This document shows, piece by piece, positions 10,301 to 20,500 of a stretch of DNA of 64,000 nt. Both the position numbers and the translations under genes were made by a program. The DNA is taken from positions 25,258,328 through 25,322,327 of the forward strand of contig NC_079876.1 in the NCBI RefSeq assembly GCF_029227915.1, given 5' to 3'. Within the stretch, counting starts at the first letter, position 1. Every line of letters starts with the position of its first letter. This DNA is from Hydractinia symbiolongicarpus. Lineage: Eukaryota; Cnidaria; Hydrozoa; Anthoathecata; Hydractiniidae. The notes below the pieces were generated by a model. It ran no database searches, was not told the origin of the DNA, and was given only the letters and a program-made list of their open reading frames with translations.

Positions 10301-11877
10301 TTACATTTAAATAACGCCCCTGGGCGCTTATTAAACAAGAGCGCTTAAAAAATGAATAAAGAGGGTAGACAGTATTCTGAAGGGGCGCCTATTTGAGAGT
10401 TGTGGCTTAAGTAAGCATTTACGGTATTACTTCTTGTCTTGTCTTCTTAAAGGTAGGCAAAGAAGTCTAAGTTCGTCTAAGCAACGTAGTTCAAGTTCGT
10501 CTAAGCAAAGTAGCTTAAGTTCGTCTAAGCAAAGTAGTTTAAGTGCGTCTAAGCAGAGTAGTTTAAGTCCGTCTAAGCAAAGTTTTTTATGTCTGTCAAA
10601 GCAAAGTAGTTTATGTCCGTTTAAACAAAGAGTTTAAGTTGGTCTAAGCAAAGTAGTTTCAGTTCGTCTAAGCAAAGTAGTTTAAGTTCGCCTAAGCAAA
10701 GATGTTTAATTCCAGGTAGGCAAAGTAGTTTATGTCCGTATAAAAAAAGTAGTTTAAGTTGGTTTAAGCAAAGTAAGTTTAAGTTCGTCTAAGCAAAGTG
10801 GTTTAAGTCCGCGCAAGCAAAGTAGTTTAAGTTTGTCTAAGCAAATCAGAAAACAAGGATGCTTGCATTGCATTTTGACATACCATTTGATACAATTTCT
10901 TTGGGCCAGTATAAGTCTTCCTCTGCTATAACTTCTGACTTAAAGTCACATTTCTCCAAAACTTTGTTGATTTTGTTTAACGGGTCTGCTTGATTTGGAG
11001 AATATCGAAACAAAAACAAACACATGACCCGCAAGACTGGATGGTACTGGTTAGGGTCATCAAATATTTTTGTAATAACATCATATCTATTTGGTAACAA
11101 CTCAAAAGAGAATCTTCTACATTGTTGTTTTCCTAAAGCTGTTAGTCTTCGTTCTGTAATGTATGCCAGCATGCGCAATCGATCTATCTTTTCATCAAAG
11201 TAACCTTAAATTTAGAGACATTACTAATACGATTATCATAGAAGAAAATATAAAGGCGGGAATACACGGTGAAATACTCCTTTAGAAACAATTGAATTTT
11301 TTTTTTCAACATATATGTTTTGCTATTGCACGTGTGTATTTCTAAAAAGAATTGTTGCTTGACATTTGTATAATAACAAATGAAATTTTAAACAAGCAGA
11401 AAAGCATGAACAAAAAGGAAAAGACGATTCTGTTGGGTAAAACCATTAATTTAAAAAAAAGTTAAAAGTTAAAAGAGTTATCAAAAATAGCTTATCTTTT
11501 TTACGTTCCATCTTCACACATTTTTCTTCTCACAAAACTAGAAATCCACAAATATTCTTATTTAAAATAAAGTAGTGCGCTTTTAAATCTTTACTATCCT
11601 TCAGTTTCCCTTGATCTTCCTTTAAAGACAAGAAAAATTTAACCGTTCAGTTGGTAAAAATTGTAAACTTTTATTGCGTTTAAATAATTTTTAAATATAC
11701 AATGCGACAGAAAAGTTTAGAAGGAAAAAATTTCGAATGTTTCTTAAGAAATATTTCAACGTGTATTCCCGCTTTAACAACATTGGAACATGTTCATAAC
11801 ATTATAGTCATCGTCACAAAAGCAGTTATCTACTTACCCCGAATAAGCTTACCAATCACTACTTGTGGCTCACTCAT
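1296..11877 (-). CDS. gene A: death-fold / SF1 helicase-like NTPase / FN3 protein with stalk-like acidic tail (spliced)
   Basis: Exons inferred: 11838-11877, 10884-11204, 9083-9376, 8816-8837, 7861-8114, 4833-7503, 4241-4501, 2403-2480 and 1296-1389. Every junction has GT and AG ends and matching phase, and the sum is 4035 nt (1344 residues plus stop). Residues 14-120 resemble a death fold and 125-215 are a clearer death domain. Residues about 630-1090 carry SF1 features: Q-motif LTPDQ, Walker A GNFGSGKT (about 641-649), Walker B LIIDEFDG (about 750), then HQGCRGLEAEEVIV and ENSSRATSRL, which resemble motifs V and VI. Residues 1201-1287 are FN3 and the last 57 are acidic. Death folds recruit partners in immune or apoptotic signalling and SF1 modules couple ATP to nucleic acid, so an innate sensor or effector is a reasonable guess. 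I do not recognise an orthologue. The domain calls are firmer than the tail splicing. Confidence 0.7.
1468..1560 (-). mobile_element. Helitron-like short element, 3' part
   Basis: On the minus strand a hairpin (tGGATTTATCCAca) is followed by GCTCGCGACTAG and then T, the 3' end of the family described at 12390-12491. The GTCTGTCTG-rich 5' end is missing, so the copy is truncated. It lies between tail exons of gene A. Confidence 0.5.
1791..2332. mobile_element. MITE with TA flanks, in an intron of gene A
   Basis: CTTTAAGAGCAGAAATTTTC at the left and GAAAATCTCTGCTCTTAAAG at the right are near-perfect terminal inverted repeats about 540 bp apart. Each is bounded by TA (1791-1792 and 2331-2332), the target duplication used by Tc1/mariner-type elements. 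The interior is rich in tcgcgaaaa palindromes and has no long ORF, so it is non-autonomous. Confidence 0.65.
2403..2480 (-). CDS. gene A acidic tail exon (form b)
   Basis: The acceptor is TATTTTTTCTAG and the exon enters in phase 2. It encodes NSDKVKDGGNEVSEESEDEW then TKGPF, and leaves in phase 2 at GA then GTAGGTTC, the same donor string that ends the FN3 exon. Its 78 nt can be included or skipped without shifting the frame. The flanking intron just upstream resembles that of exon 1296-1389, pointing to exon duplication. Confidence 0.5.
3649..3751 (-). CDS. gene A alternative terminal exon (acidic tail, form a)
   Basis: After a good acceptor (CATTTATTACAG) the phase-2 frame reads DDEDDLETWEGL, then a short Lys-rich and hydrophobic run to a TAA at 3649-3651. 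It shares its entry phase and acidic-then-aromatic layout with the two downstream tail exons, but I find no donor in phase 2. It would therefore end the protein if used. It may be an alternative 3' end. Confidence 0.35.
4241..4501 (-). CDS. gene A exon 7: fibronectin type III domain
   Basis: The 261-nt exon enters in phase 2 after ACAATGTTTAG, fitting the phase-2 exit of the NTPase exon, and begins YEPPVPVQDLKCVYINETSC. The PPVPV start, the KLTW core strand, the EYTVLM strand and the SYYFVVISE strand are typical of FN3. The exit uses GTAGGTTC in phase 2. Reading through gives TAG at once. FN3 domains mediate protein contacts and are often extracellular, but nothing here suggests secretion. 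Confidence 0.7.
4833..7503 (-). CDS. gene A large exon: SF1 helicase-like P-loop NTPase
   Basis: This 2671-nt exon encodes about 890 residues. The acceptor (TTCTTTTTCTTAG, AG at 7504-7505) opens the frame as IRAALSEHQSSLN. A region before the P-loop (FANVVAAPNF, then CAHC and HIMDVL) is unassigned. Then come LTPDQLKVI, Walker A GNFGSGKT, Walker B LIIDEFDG, an ELKKCMRITRNI segment where SF1 enzymes carry a conserved Arg, a Pro/Thr/Lys-rich linker, GCRGLEAEEVIVCVD and SSRATSRLVFICLDE. This order is that of UvrD-like SF1 helicases. The exon ends at AGAAG then GTAAAAGT. Reading through gives an immediate TAA (4829-4831), so the apparent 3' stop is probably intronic. Confidence 0.8.
7617..7788 (-). 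CDS. possible alternative first exon of gene A
   Basis: A 57-codon open frame begins with ATG at 7786-7788 (MSPPMKNDMI...) inside the last intron before the NTPase exon. It reaches a moderate donor (AGCT then GTAAAAAG) in phase 1, the phase needed by the NTPase exon. A stop codon lies just upstream, so it could only be a first exon. Used this way, it would make an isoform without the death folds. This is inference only. Confidence 0.3.
7861..8114 (-). CDS. gene A exon 5: charged linker
   Basis: The acceptor is TTATGTTTTCAG and the donor CCAA then GTAAGTAG. The 254-nt exon encodes RSVYQNTASSIIVNLQMEDD and a charged stretch that includes EEN and KER runs, ending SLSIP. No domain is recognised. 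Its phase-1 exit (A) joins the phase-1 entry of the large exon (AT ATT) as AAT. Confidence 0.6.
8816..8837 (-). CDS. gene A 22-nt microexon
   Basis: Twenty-two bases encoding DLDGKII sit between a strong acceptor (CTTGTTCTTTTGTAG) and a strong donor (ATG then GTATGTAC). The exon enters in phase 1 and leaves in phase 2. That is exactly what is needed to join exon 3 (phase 1 out) to exon 5 (phase 2 in), which cannot be joined directly. Skipping it would shift the frame. Confidence 0.6.
9083..9376 (-). CDS. gene A exon 3: death domain
   Basis: The exon has 294 nt and is phase 1 at both ends. It encodes a domain with the classic death-domain rhythm: LARQCRYLAHFLLQF, then a DVENIYID turn, then RILGVFNCWEKR and TWENLNGVLKMLE. 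The L..W.....T...L...L pattern is characteristic of helices 4 to 6. Death domains act by homotypic contacts with adaptors. The acceptor is TTTAATTTAAAG and the donor AAAAG then GTATAAT. Confidence 0.75.
9428..9553 (+). mobile_element. Helitron-like short element
   Basis: It starts TCTGTATTATAATACGTCTG and ends with a GTGGATTTATCCAC hairpin followed by GGGCCAACAACCAG and then T. It has the same architecture as the copy at 12390, with the terminal CTAG changed to CCAG. It lies just upstream of gene A exon 3, within the intron. Confidence 0.55.
10451..10846. repeat. 24-bp minisatellite
   Basis: About 16 diverged copies of a 24-bp unit (consensus near AAGTAGTTTAAGTTCGTCTA then AGCA) sit in the intron between gene A exons 2 and 3. 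One frame reads as a Ser/Lys/Gln octapeptide repeat, but the repeat spacing drifts and it is not a gene. Confidence 0.85.
10884..11204 (-). CDS. gene A exon 2: death-fold-like module
   Basis: The exon has 321 nt, enters in phase 1 after ...AAATTTAAG and leaves in phase 1 at a GTATGTCA donor. It encodes about 107 residues beginning YFDEKIDRLRMLAYITERRL. The spacing of hydrophobic residues around LLPNRYDVITKIF, VLRVMCLFLF and LNKINKVLEKC resembles the helices of a death domain, though the usual Trp is replaced by Phe. The death-fold call rests on pattern alone and is weaker than for exon 3. Confidence 0.65.
11838..11877 (-). CDS. gene A exon 1: start codon exon
   Basis: The ATG at 11875-11877 opens MSEPQVVIGKLIR and runs into a strong donor (GGG then GTAAGTAG) in phase 1. 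That phase matches the next exon, which begins GT TAC TTT. No other in-phase start was found upstream of the death-fold exons, which is why I chose this one. Confidence 0.6.
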
Positions 11878-12389
11878 GTTAAATTTATTCTTTTGTTTTT
11901 TTCCCAGAGCTCTTGTTGTAATTAATTCTGCATTTTCAAAATAGTTATTGTGTTTAAAACCTGATGGTCGCACATTGGTACTTTCTTTAAATAACTCTTT
12001 GGAGAAAATTCCATGGTGAATGCCGATAAAAAGACGGGCGTTGATGGTTAAATCGAACTTAATATTTTGATAAATTTCAACTGTTGTTCTGTAGAGGAAA
12101 TCCTTGTGGAAACAGGTGAATTTATTGGTAAAAATGATATTATCTTATATCCAAGAACCTTGGAGAATATCTACACTTTTCTTTACTTTTCACTTAATCT
12201 TCCTTTGATTTTAAGTATGACTAGCTAAATGTCTGACTAAATTATTGCCTTCGCCAAAAAGTACAAAGGTTACCTGGTTGAAATTTTTGCCGGCAGAATG
12301 CTATTTTTCCTTTTTTTCCCTCGTTTTCAAATGTTTTTAGTAGGTACTGAATCTTTTGACTTGGGAAGCCTTAATTTTTTTTATTTGTA

Positions 12390-12491
12390 TCTATATTATA
12401 ATACTCGTGTACGTCTGTCTGTCTATCACGAAAAATGATAGCTTAGCTGCGACAGGCGAACCCGTGCATTTTTCCATGGGCTAACGACTAG
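12390..12491 (+). mobile_element. Helitron-like short element, near-complete copy
   Basis: A 102-bp unit begins TCTATATTATAATACTCGTG after an A. It carries GTCTGTCTGTCTATCACG, then a CCCGTG..CATGGG hairpin, and ends CTAACGACTAG before a T. A 5' TC, a 3' hairpin about ten bases before CTAG, and insertion between A and T are the structural marks of Helitrons. It has no coding capacity, so it must depend on another element. Confidence 0.65.
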
Positions 12492-14779
12492 TTTCTATGT
12501 AATACGTGTTTGTTTTGAAGGTTTCATCAGTAAAGGTAAAGATGCAAAAAAAATCCTTTTAGTGCAGTTGCAGAAGCTAGCAAAACATTTATCTGTCAAA
12601 ATTGACATATAAAGTACAAATATTAGAACAGCTAAGCCCTTATCTTGCGATATATAATTTTCTATTATTAACAAAAAGATTTTAAGTGAGTTTAACTGGT
12701 TCAAAGACCTTGAAAATGAAGAAAAAATAAACGAAATCATGAAAAAAAAACGATAACAGATGATGGTAGAATCCTTCTGTAAGTCAAAAAAATAGTAGTC
12801 CTGGTGACGTTGAAAGCTCCAAGTATTATTTGGCTTAAATTCAGCGTACACCAAAACCCGTTCTATTTTCCTATCAATATTTCCCGCTGATGTCTGAAAT
12901 AAGAAATTAAGATCAAACCTGTTAAACTCACTTAAAATTCTAGTTCGATCAAAGCTTCAAGAAGCTTTAAGAAATTTAAAGCTAACCTTTGGAACCAAAT
13001 TATAATCCCATTAAAAAAGTTTTTTGTTAGAAATAAACTCACCATACTTGGATGCCATTATTGATTATGTATTGACAAAACTACGTGTGCGTTTGGCGTA
13101 GCAAAAATCTTTTTAACCCGTTCTCAGCATGTTTTGCTAATGTTTGTACAGAGAAACATGTTGGACTAAAAAGTTCCCCATGTTAAGGAAAAAGCAGTAT
13201 ACCATACATTTAAAAACAAGTTAACTTGAATTGAAAAATACTGACATATTGATAAGGGTGTGTATCATAAAAGAATACGTTTTTTTATGATTATTAATGT
13301 GTAAATAGCTTCCATTCGATACTTAACTGCGAATGCCAATACAACTTTAAAAAGATTAAAACATTTATCTCTTAAAAAATTTAAAAGATTTCAAGTTTGA
13401 ATAAAAATGAAAAAGATATTTTAATATTAGAATTCATTTGTTTCATAAATATTTAATCTCCAGAGCATACCTCTAATCTTTAAGAAAAGTGGGTAATGTT
13501 TTTGTGTTAAAATTTATTCCACGAAAATGAAGTAAAACGGCACGCACAGTTATCTGTATATTGTTAGCCAAGAGATCCAGCATAATTTTTCTTGCCACCG
13601 GGAAATCTAAACAGTTTAGGTGGAAAAATTTACGCTAGGTTGCAAACGGATTTTTTGCAGTCCGGATATAGATCACGATTTCTGTTTTTTGCACACGAAA
13701 TCATTATAGAGCACTTTCTGGTTTTGTGGAAAAAATGAACTTAACTACCTAAACAAATATAATTAGTTTTGTTATTATGTAGAGGGTAACATGTGGCCAT
13801 GCTAGCTATAGGCTTATTGGATGCTTTTCAGGGCGGATACAGGAATTTATACAAGCTAGTCCAATTTTTTTATTAGTAGGTAGCTCTGCGGGGTGCCTCT
13901 CGTAAAAATTAACAAACAAAAATTAGGACAGTATATTGGACTCTTCAAACAAACAAGCAAAGAAAACAACATTTTGCGACATTTTTAATGCTATTGCACA
14001 GTCTGGTTAAATTAATAACCATCTCAGACAGTAAGCCAAGCAATGTTTTTCCTAAAATCGAGGTTTTTATATTCACAAGTTCTTCTTTCATCATATACCA
14101 CAAGTGGAACCAGCAATCATGAACAAAAAAAGGAACCAAACCATGAAGAAAATAACATCACAAAATTTTTCACCTTGTTATATAGTACAATCTAGTCAAC
14201 AATGATCAAAGAATTGATAAAAACATTTGTAACAATGTATCATTTTTTTTATAAACACAACAAAACTTTAAGCACATTAACCTGGATGTAAATTTTACAC
14301 TTAGAAAATAGGAAAGGGTGACAGAAAAAAGGAGAGGGGAAACAAAATATATATATAAGAGGAAGGAACAAAAAAGTATGGAGGCAAAAAATAAAAAGAT
14401 GTCTAGCTAGGAGAGGAGGAATATAAAAAATACGTAAATATATATATCTAAAAGGAATAAAACCTGAAAAATATAGAGGGGAGTCATGAAAAAAGAATTT
14501 GTGGAAATGGAAACTTCCCAGAGAGTGACCTTTTCCAAAATGAAAACAATTTTGTTTGTATTTTGTAAGGGTTTGGGCAGTTCATTTTAACACGTGCCTT
14601 ACAGGAAATAATTTTACCTTTACGTACATTTCCAGAAGAGAAGAGAAGAGGAACATAGTGATTGTATTGAAATTGTGGAGTGCTTACAACTCCTTCATAG
14701 CAAAAATAAAATATGAAAATTTTCAGTGGAAGAAACTGAATTAAAGTCTAATTTATTTTTGAAAACTTCTTTTAATTTT
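12492..14779. other. no supported gene; one open minus-strand stretch
   Basis: On the minus strand a good acceptor at about 12885 (TTTCTTATTTCAG) opens a frame reading TSAGNIDRKIERVLVYAEFK and onward to a stop at 12495, with no domain and no clear donor. It might be an exon of an unrecognised gene. The rest is AT-rich, with purine-rich sequence from 14300 to 14480. Confidence 0.25.
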
Positions 14780-15415
14780 TCAGGTCCTGCCGTAGGATAG
14801 TGATATTTTCCTTTCAGTTACTTTGCATAAAGCAAGAATACATAAGAATCCAGACCAAACATTGTTTAAACAAATATGGATTGCTTCCTGTTGGACTAAT
14901 CTTGATCCTACATAACCACCATCAATAGTAGAATGGGAAACACATAAACACAAGATGTTAGCAATACATGAAAACGTTTTAGGATAAGACTGGGTTAAAG
15001 AAGAGAAATAAGGGTGCTGGGAATAAAAAGAAGCATTGACATACAACTCTATGGCCATAAGAGCTTGTAAATCATCAACTAGAGAATTGTCTCCAGCCAT
15101 GTAGATGGAAAAACAGCTAAACAAACGATTTCCAGTAGCTGTTGATCTTAAAAGTACATACCTTAAAGCTATACAAACATTTTCGTTATCTTTCTTTAGT
15201 TGGATGGGATTGTATGTTTCTGCCAAAAAATCTCGGTGCAACTGACCAGATGTTAATAATCGATATAACTTTGCATGAGATGGATAATTTCCAATGTTAC
15301 ACGAAAATTTTTTCCTGCATTCCTTTAAGTTAATATCGTCAATCAAGCAAAACTTTCTAACACCTTTTAACAGTTCCGTGGCTGTTGAACGAAAAGGCTG
15401 ATTAGCGTAAATGTT
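14780..15415 (-). pseudogene. OTU-like cysteine protease domain lacking its catalytic residues
   Basis: The frame is open from 15415 to the stop at 14780, about 211 codons. The middle reads RSTATGNRLFSCFSIYMAGD, then LRALMAIELYVN-like spacing (LQALMAIELYVNASFYSQHP). This matches OTU domains common in cnidarian mobile-element proteins, where the equivalent core is DGNCLF followed by the helix that carries the rest of the fold. Here the Asp is Thr (ACT) and the catalytic Cys is Arg (CGT, one transition from TGT). The C-terminal part, NNVWSGFLCILALCKV, fits the segment before the usual catalytic His. There is no ATG near the 5' end, so it is probably one exon or a relic of a transposable element. 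An inactive but functional domain is the alternative. Confidence 0.55.
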
Positions 15416-16224
15416 TCATCTCGTCCACAAACGAAAAGGGGTAGTTGCAAACATTTTTGTTGTATTGATCTCTTCTCTCATATTATAATTGTTTTCAAAA
15501 ATCGCAAAATGTTAACACGGTATTTCTTATTTCACATGTATTGTGAAGAATCCTAACACTAAAATGTTGCATCTAATAAAACACTAACTCATCATTTATT
15601 TTATGATCTTCTTTATGGCAACTTATTTGCGTTATACCAAAAATTAGGGGGAATAGCGTTGTGCTTTATCCGGTCACTTACTACTTTCATTAGCATCTTT
15701 ACCCCCTTATGCAAGAGCAAAAGTACCTTCAAAGTACCTCGAGAATGAATTAGGGGGCATATGATGCTTTTTTTACAGTAAATTAAATCATATAATTTAA
15801 TTTTTTGCCCCTGATGAATCAACTTGCGAAGTACGTCGCAGAATAATAAGGCAGTTTCTTACGTATTATGTCATATAACATCTATGAATATACGCTCCTA
15901 TTACTAATATATGTATGTGTATTCTTTGTATCTATATGCCGAATCAAACCAGCACACAAAGCGCCCTGGTAAAATTTTTTAGATTTTTAGGGATGCGATC
16001 TGGCAATTTTTTGAACAATATAATTTAAGCGATAAATTAAGTAGGTCCACGCGACTAGCTTCACATACCCTAAATCCGTAACTGCTTTTTAAGTCGGGGT
16101 TTGCTCTAAGTAATTATTTTCTGTTAATTGGTGGATTTGGTCTGACACATAAACGTATGGAGAGAAAATAAGATTTAATGTGCTCAAAGAAAGCTTACTT
16201 AAGTAGGCTAGTAAACTGCACGAC

Positions 16225-16630
16225 ATGACACCTCTGACATGGTAAGTGTTACACATCTAACATAGTAATTGTGACACATCTAACATTGTAAGTGTGACAC
16301 ATCTAACATAGTAAGTGTGTTACATCTAACATGGTAACTGTGACACATCTAATATGGTAAGTATGACACATCTAACATAGTAAGTGTGATACATCTAACG
16401 TAGTAAGTGTGACACATCTGACATTGTAAGTGTTACACATCTAACATAGTAAGTGTGTTACATCTAACATGGTAACTGTGACACATCTAATATGGTAAGT
16501 ATGACACATCTAACATAGTAAGTGTGACACATCTAACGTAGTAAGTGTGACACATCTGACATTGTAAGTGTGACACATCTAACATAGTAAGTGTGACACA
16601 TTTAACATGGTAAGTATAACACATTGTAAG
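16225..16630. repeat. 23-bp minisatellite with higher-order period
   Basis: About 17 copies of a 23-bp unit close to ACATCTAACATAGTAAGTGT then GAC. The order of variants repeats with a period near 184 bp (8 units), so part of the array arose by block duplication. Confidence 0.85.
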
Positions 16631-16839
16631 AGCATTGTTTTATGTTCCCAAGTTAAAATACTGTCATTTTGCTCAACAAAATTAGGAAAACAACGATAAA
16701 AAATTTTAAATTCAAAGATTGACTAATAAGCATGTAACAGAATGTTCTATCAAAAATCTTAATCTGTCGCAACTTGTAATAAACATCCTGCTTTTATAAT
16801 GTTATATTTATTGTTGTAAAATGCAGTACCCGGATAATA

Positions 16840-16976
16840 ATCCATATAATAAATGTTTATTTCGGGCAATACCTTCGAATATTGACCTCTGTCACGTATT
16901 GCCCTCACAAGCTTGGGCAATACTTTGACGTCAGTCAATATTCTCCGGTATTGCCCTCATAAACAGTTATTATAAA
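16840..16976. repeat. palindromic fold-back element
   Basis: The left arm (TTTATTTCGGGCAATACC ... GAATATTGAC ... GTATTGCCC) and right arm (GGGCAATAC ... GTCAATATTC ... GGTATTGCCCTCATAAAC) are inverted copies of about 60 bp meeting near 16911. There are no ORFs. It is probably a fold-back MITE. Confidence 0.7.
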
Positions 16977-17432
16977 GTTAGTCACTGGCTACCATGTTAA
17001 CTACTCACTCCTAATAATAACATACAAAGTGCATGGTATATGCTAGATATATATTTTAAAGCAATTATAAATAAAGAGAAATTGAAGTATTGTTACATAA
17101 CAAAGGTAATATCATACAGCAAGTTCTGGATACTTCAAAATAATCCACAATTTCCTTGATTAAAGCAGTCGATCAATCTAATTTTATCGAGTTTGAGTTA
17201 ATTCAAAACATTCTTTTGTATTTTCAAAATGCGTTCAAATTTCATAAAAGAGTATTTAAAGAGTGTGACAGGTTTTACTTTTTTTGATACAACTTTGAAT
17301 AAACTTAGTGGTAGAGGTACTTTTGATAAATCTAAAAGTGTCGAATACAAAGTTAATAAAGAAAACTATAAAGTGTTTAGCAAAGGTTGATCAGTTAGCT
17401 AAATCTAGGCCGGAGTAGTGGTTCTTCCCATG

Positions 17433-17518
17433 GATGGATGGCCTAGGGGTCTAAGGCGTCAGTCCTAGAAAAATTTCACTTGAAACCAGCAAGTTTGAAG
17501 TGCGTGTTCGAACATTTA
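17433..17518 (+). repeat. degenerate tRNA-Leu-like sequence (SINE head or pseudo-tRNA)
   Basis: A leucine-type D arm (TGGCCTAGGGGTCTAAGGCG), an anticodon-loop-like CCTAGAA (TAG) and a GTGTTCGAACA T-loop occur in the right order. The anticodon and T stems do not pair well, so this is not a working tRNA. It is more likely a tRNA-derived SINE head. Confidence 0.35.
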
Positions 17519-17519
17519 G

Positions 17520-20500
17520 TTTAAATTTCGGAAGAGCTCACGTCAATATTTAATTTTGCGCAATGTGTCATGTCAGGGGGTTAGGTTCACATTGCCCAAA
17601 TCTGAAAAAAATGCTCGGTATTATATTAAAACAGCTTTTGCACAATTCAGTATGATAATTTTTCTATTTTATCTTCACTGTCTGATTACATTTTGGCAAA
17701 ATAAAAATAACGAAAATTTGTTCCAATTTATTATTTATATTGTTTTGATTTTATTTTAATGGAACTTTAGCAAATCCAAAAGGTAGAAGATAAAACATAT
17801 TTTATTAGGAAAAAAAATTAGCTGCGTTACAGAATTTAATACAATTCTTTCACAAAACTTATAATTTTCACAAATCTTATCACCCTCTTTTACAATGTCT
17901 AAATTATTTAAGCTAAATTCTAATATTATTCTTCGTTCTCGGCTATTTTATTCTCGAAGTGTATTTTTGTTACCCTTATTGGCCGTTTATTTATTGGAGC
18001 TCCCTGGCAAAAGCGGCCATATCTAATTAGTAATTTTTAGCTATTATTTTGCTCAAGGCACTATCATACAAAAACAATTTAACTTTTCTGATAAACTCTT
18101 CGTGGTTGACTTCAGAACGAATAATTTCAGGTAGATTATTAAATTATTATTTTTGAAAAATGATCCATAAAAGTTTTCCGATATACATCGCTTTTCAGTT
18201 TGCACACATTATCTACATCTTAATGTTCGTTAATAGTTAATATTTTTAAAAACATGAATTCTACGCGAATTTCTTAATTCAGTTGACAGTATCTATGGTG
18301 AAGCTAAAACTTAAAAACAGAAAATATATTACTTCAATTTCATTGGCTATCTGCTCATTATTCTTTTGTTTTTTATAATTTTTCAGTTCCTATCGACAAG
18401 AAAAAATAAGGTGATTGGGTACATTCAGCTTGAATCAAAACGAAAAATTTTATCAAAGAATTAAACCAATGGCAATTCACATTGATATTTGAGACATATC
18501 AAAGATTCACTTGCATGCTGATTTATGCTAATGAATAATTTAAAAACGATGAAAAAATATAAGCGATAAGATATGTTAATCAATGAATATTAAATTTCAA
18601 ATTTTGTTTTAAGGTTTATTATCATTTTCACTGGTGCTGGGAAAACAACTGAAAAATAAGAAATGTCACGGTAATTTTTTTTTTCGCCTTAGTAACTCCA
18701 TTTTATTTTATCTTTTAATTTTTATATTTTATTGGTAATTTTTTAAGCAGTCCATTCTCTGGCTAGGTAAGCGATATAAGACTTTTTAAGATGTGTAATT
18801 TTTTAAAGTGTTCATATTTTTTCTTGCAATATATATTATATATAGTATATTAGTAAAATTTGTATTAGTCAGTATTAGCATATAATATAATATATTATAT
18901 ACTGACACGGAAATAAAGGATTAGAACATGGTAAATTTGAAAATTATATTTATGTTTAGTAAAACGTAACTGTGGCAAAAAATGTTGAATTGATGTGTCG
19001 AACAAAAAGGCATAATCAAAAATGATTCCAAACTACTTAAATCAATAACACTATTGTCTGAAAGAGAAATGAAATTTGTTGAAATGTCTAAAATCTCTAA
19101 AATAGCAAATATTTTCATAACAAGTGACTTCTGTCACTCAAGAAAAAAAAAACCGCTACTGCTATTAGTTCAATTTTCTATCGCGGAGTATTCTTTTTCA
19201 ATCACTATCTTACATTGTAACTTAGTTGCTAAGAGTAAAATATTTTATTCTTTATTTGTTTATAATTATCTTCTTATAGTTACTATTTGTTAAGGAAAAA
19301 AAAACTTTCTTTTGTAGATTGTTTACTATATTGTTAAGATTTAAAACTCAGTTGCCTACAACCTTTTTTATCCTTCGCAACCTGTTCCTTTAAAAAGTTG
19401 TCTGTTGTAGAATTAGGGACTATACAATGTGTGCACCCTTAGGGTCATTTGATTTTTAATTTAATTGAAAATCAAAATTCATAAAACTAAAATCAATATT
19501 AAGAAAAAGAAAAATTGAAATCCTGAAAAATTCTGTTCTACTATATGAATGAGTAATCCTTAGGATAAAAAACGTCTGCGAACGACAGCGTACTTTTTTG
19601 CCAAGAAATGGAGTTCCTTTTTCGTTTTTTTTTTTTAATTTGAAATGAAAAATAAAAGTTTAGTGTGAAATTAGTTTTCATTTTAAAAGAAAAATTTTCT
19701 AGGTCACGAATTCTGTTTTATGTTTTTAAATAATTTAAAAACAATGAATGTATTAATAACAAATATCATCAAAGATTATTTTTGAAAGTTATTATAATCA
19801 CTGCTGCTGTGAAAACAACAGAGTAGAAATGCAATTTATCAACTTTATAGCTTTTTTTATAAGAAATTCGATGAAGGGACTAGTTCTAAAAGTTTCTTCA
19901 TTTTGGTCTAAAATTAAATTTTTTTTAGTTCTAAAAGTTTCTTATTCAGTTTTTTTGTTTGTTAAGAATACATATCCAATGATGAATGATAGATAGTTTT
20001 TCCTAATTTATAAGCACAAATGCAATAAAGAAAAGCTTGTTTCATTTTCAAAAATATTTGTAGTTTTTTAAATCATATTTTTTTAACTTTAAAAATGACA
20101 ACATTCGATTTTTAATGTGTTTGAAACAATATAATAACTACATTCAAATCAAATATGGAAAAAAGTTACTTATTTAAAAAATAGCCATAACAATGTAGTT
20201 GTAAAAGTTTCTACATCTACATTTCTTATAAACTGGTTTCTTGTATAAAAAAACGTGTATTTCATTCTCTCCTGCCTTTAATATTTTTATTGTTAATTAT
20301 ATGACTAAAAACTTTTACCGCTTTCGTGTTGAACGTGTTATTTATTCGAAACTGGTCAATTTCAAATCTCAAACCGTTCTATTTCGAATTTGAAATAGAC
20401 CGGGTTGTAATTGACCGGTTTTATTTTACTTTATGATTTGTTTTGTTTTTATCATAAGAAAAGCCCGCGGTTTTCGAGTGTTATACGATTGGCTAATTTT

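Noticed and set aside
10434-10637. Ser/Lys/Gln octapeptide-repeat ORF
   Set aside because: It is the 24-bp minisatellite read in one frame. It starts without context and the repeat loses frame after 10637.
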